Below are positions 5,141 to 5,311 of a stretch of DNA of 5,311 nucleotides, in pieces. Positions within the stretch are counted from its first letter, which is position 1; each line of letters opens with the position of its first letter. Both the position numbers and the translations under genes were made by a program. The notes under the pieces were generated by a model that saw only the letters and a list, made by a program, of their open reading frames with translations, was not told where the DNA came from and did not search any database. The DNA is from an uncultured Opitutia bacterium (lineage in GTDB: Bacteria > Verrucomicrobiota > Verrucomicrobiia > Opitutales > UBA953), in NCBI GenBank assembly GCA_937874455.1, contig CALNBE010000166.1, forward strand, positions 1-5,311, in the 5' to 3' direction.

Positions 5141-5311
5141 TTAGGCGATAGTGACTTCCTTGGTGAGGTAAACGTCCTGAATGGTTTGCAGGAGTTTGGC
5201 ACCCTCGGCCATCGGGCGTTGGAAGGCTTTGCGACCGGAGATGAGACCTTGGCCGCCGGCGCGCTTGTTGATGACGGCGGTTTTGACGGCTTCGGCGAAG
5301 TCGTTGTCGCC
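5141..5311 (-). CDS. fbaB: Class I fructose-bisphosphate aldolase (DhnA/FbaB type), C-terminal end
   Basis: Only the last 56 residues are in the window; the gene enters from the right edge and ends in TAA (5143-5141). The enzyme cleaves fructose-1,6-bisphosphate to dihydroxyacetone phosphate and glyceraldehyde-3-phosphate through a Schiff base, in glycolysis and gluconeogenesis. The fragment reads GDNDFAEAVKTAVINKRAGG, then GLISGRKAFQRPM, then IQDVYLTKEVTIA. The INKRAGG-x-GLISGRKAFQRP block is the phosphate-binding end of the DhnA-type aldolase barrel and is very like E. coli FbaB. The Schiff-base lysine lies outside the window. Related DeoC/FbaB-like aldolases with other substrates are an alternative, but the match is close over the whole visible part. 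A strong terminator follows, so thrS is unlikely to be in the same operon. Confidence 0.87.
   Translation of the reverse strand, partial: GDNDFAEAVKTAVINKRAGGQGLISGRKAFQRPMAEGAKLLQTIQDVYLTKEVTIA

Noticed and set aside
2569..5151. A + strand open frame of 860 codons running antisense through the small gene and thrS
   Set aside because: thrS on the - strand is unmistakable, with every active-site residue. The antisense frame reads as Gly/Glu/Val/Phe-rich sequence with no recognisable domain and arises from the G+C-rich codon positions of thrS.

Overview
The window is about 60 % G+C, densely coded, and reads as ordinary chromosome from a free-living bacterium. It carries core metabolism and translation genes. 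I see no transposase, phage gene, tRNA, rRNA or CRISPR array. A tentative guess is the Verrucomicrobiota/PVC group: the threonyl-tRNA synthetase architecture, the DhnA-type class I aldolase, and start codons lacking well-spaced Shine-Dalgarno sequences would fit. I cannot prove this without a homology search.

Left half, + strand: the C-terminal part of aspartate ammonia-lyase (aspA, to 358), then a glyoxalase-II-like metallo-beta-lactamase-fold hydrolase (418-1071), then a POT/PTR2 proton-coupled peptide transporter (1144-2556). Right half, - strand, read from the right edge: the last 56 residues of a class I fructose-bisphosphate aldolase (5141-5311), threonyl-tRNA synthetase (thrS, 2995-4923), and a small two-helix membrane protein of unknown function (2632-2892). 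The two halves converge at 2557-2631. Each of the three minus-strand genes is followed by its own intrinsic terminator, so they look like separate transcription units. There is no obvious shared pathway, though a peptide transporter next to aspartase would fit amino-acid or peptide use.

The most unusual signal is a short word, CGGAGGAAA (often extended to GCGGAGGAAA or GCGCGGAGGAAA). It occurs twelve times on the + strand and never as its reverse complement. Chance predicts a few hundredths of a copy. It lies inside genes of both orientations, in more than one reading frame, and is dense between genes. It looks like a polar, genome-architecture type of oligomer (Chi-like, KOPS-like or similar) or a mobile micro-repeat. 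A second point is that ThrRS has no N-terminal TGS domain but carries an insertion of about 50 residues with a Cys cluster in its catalytic domain.
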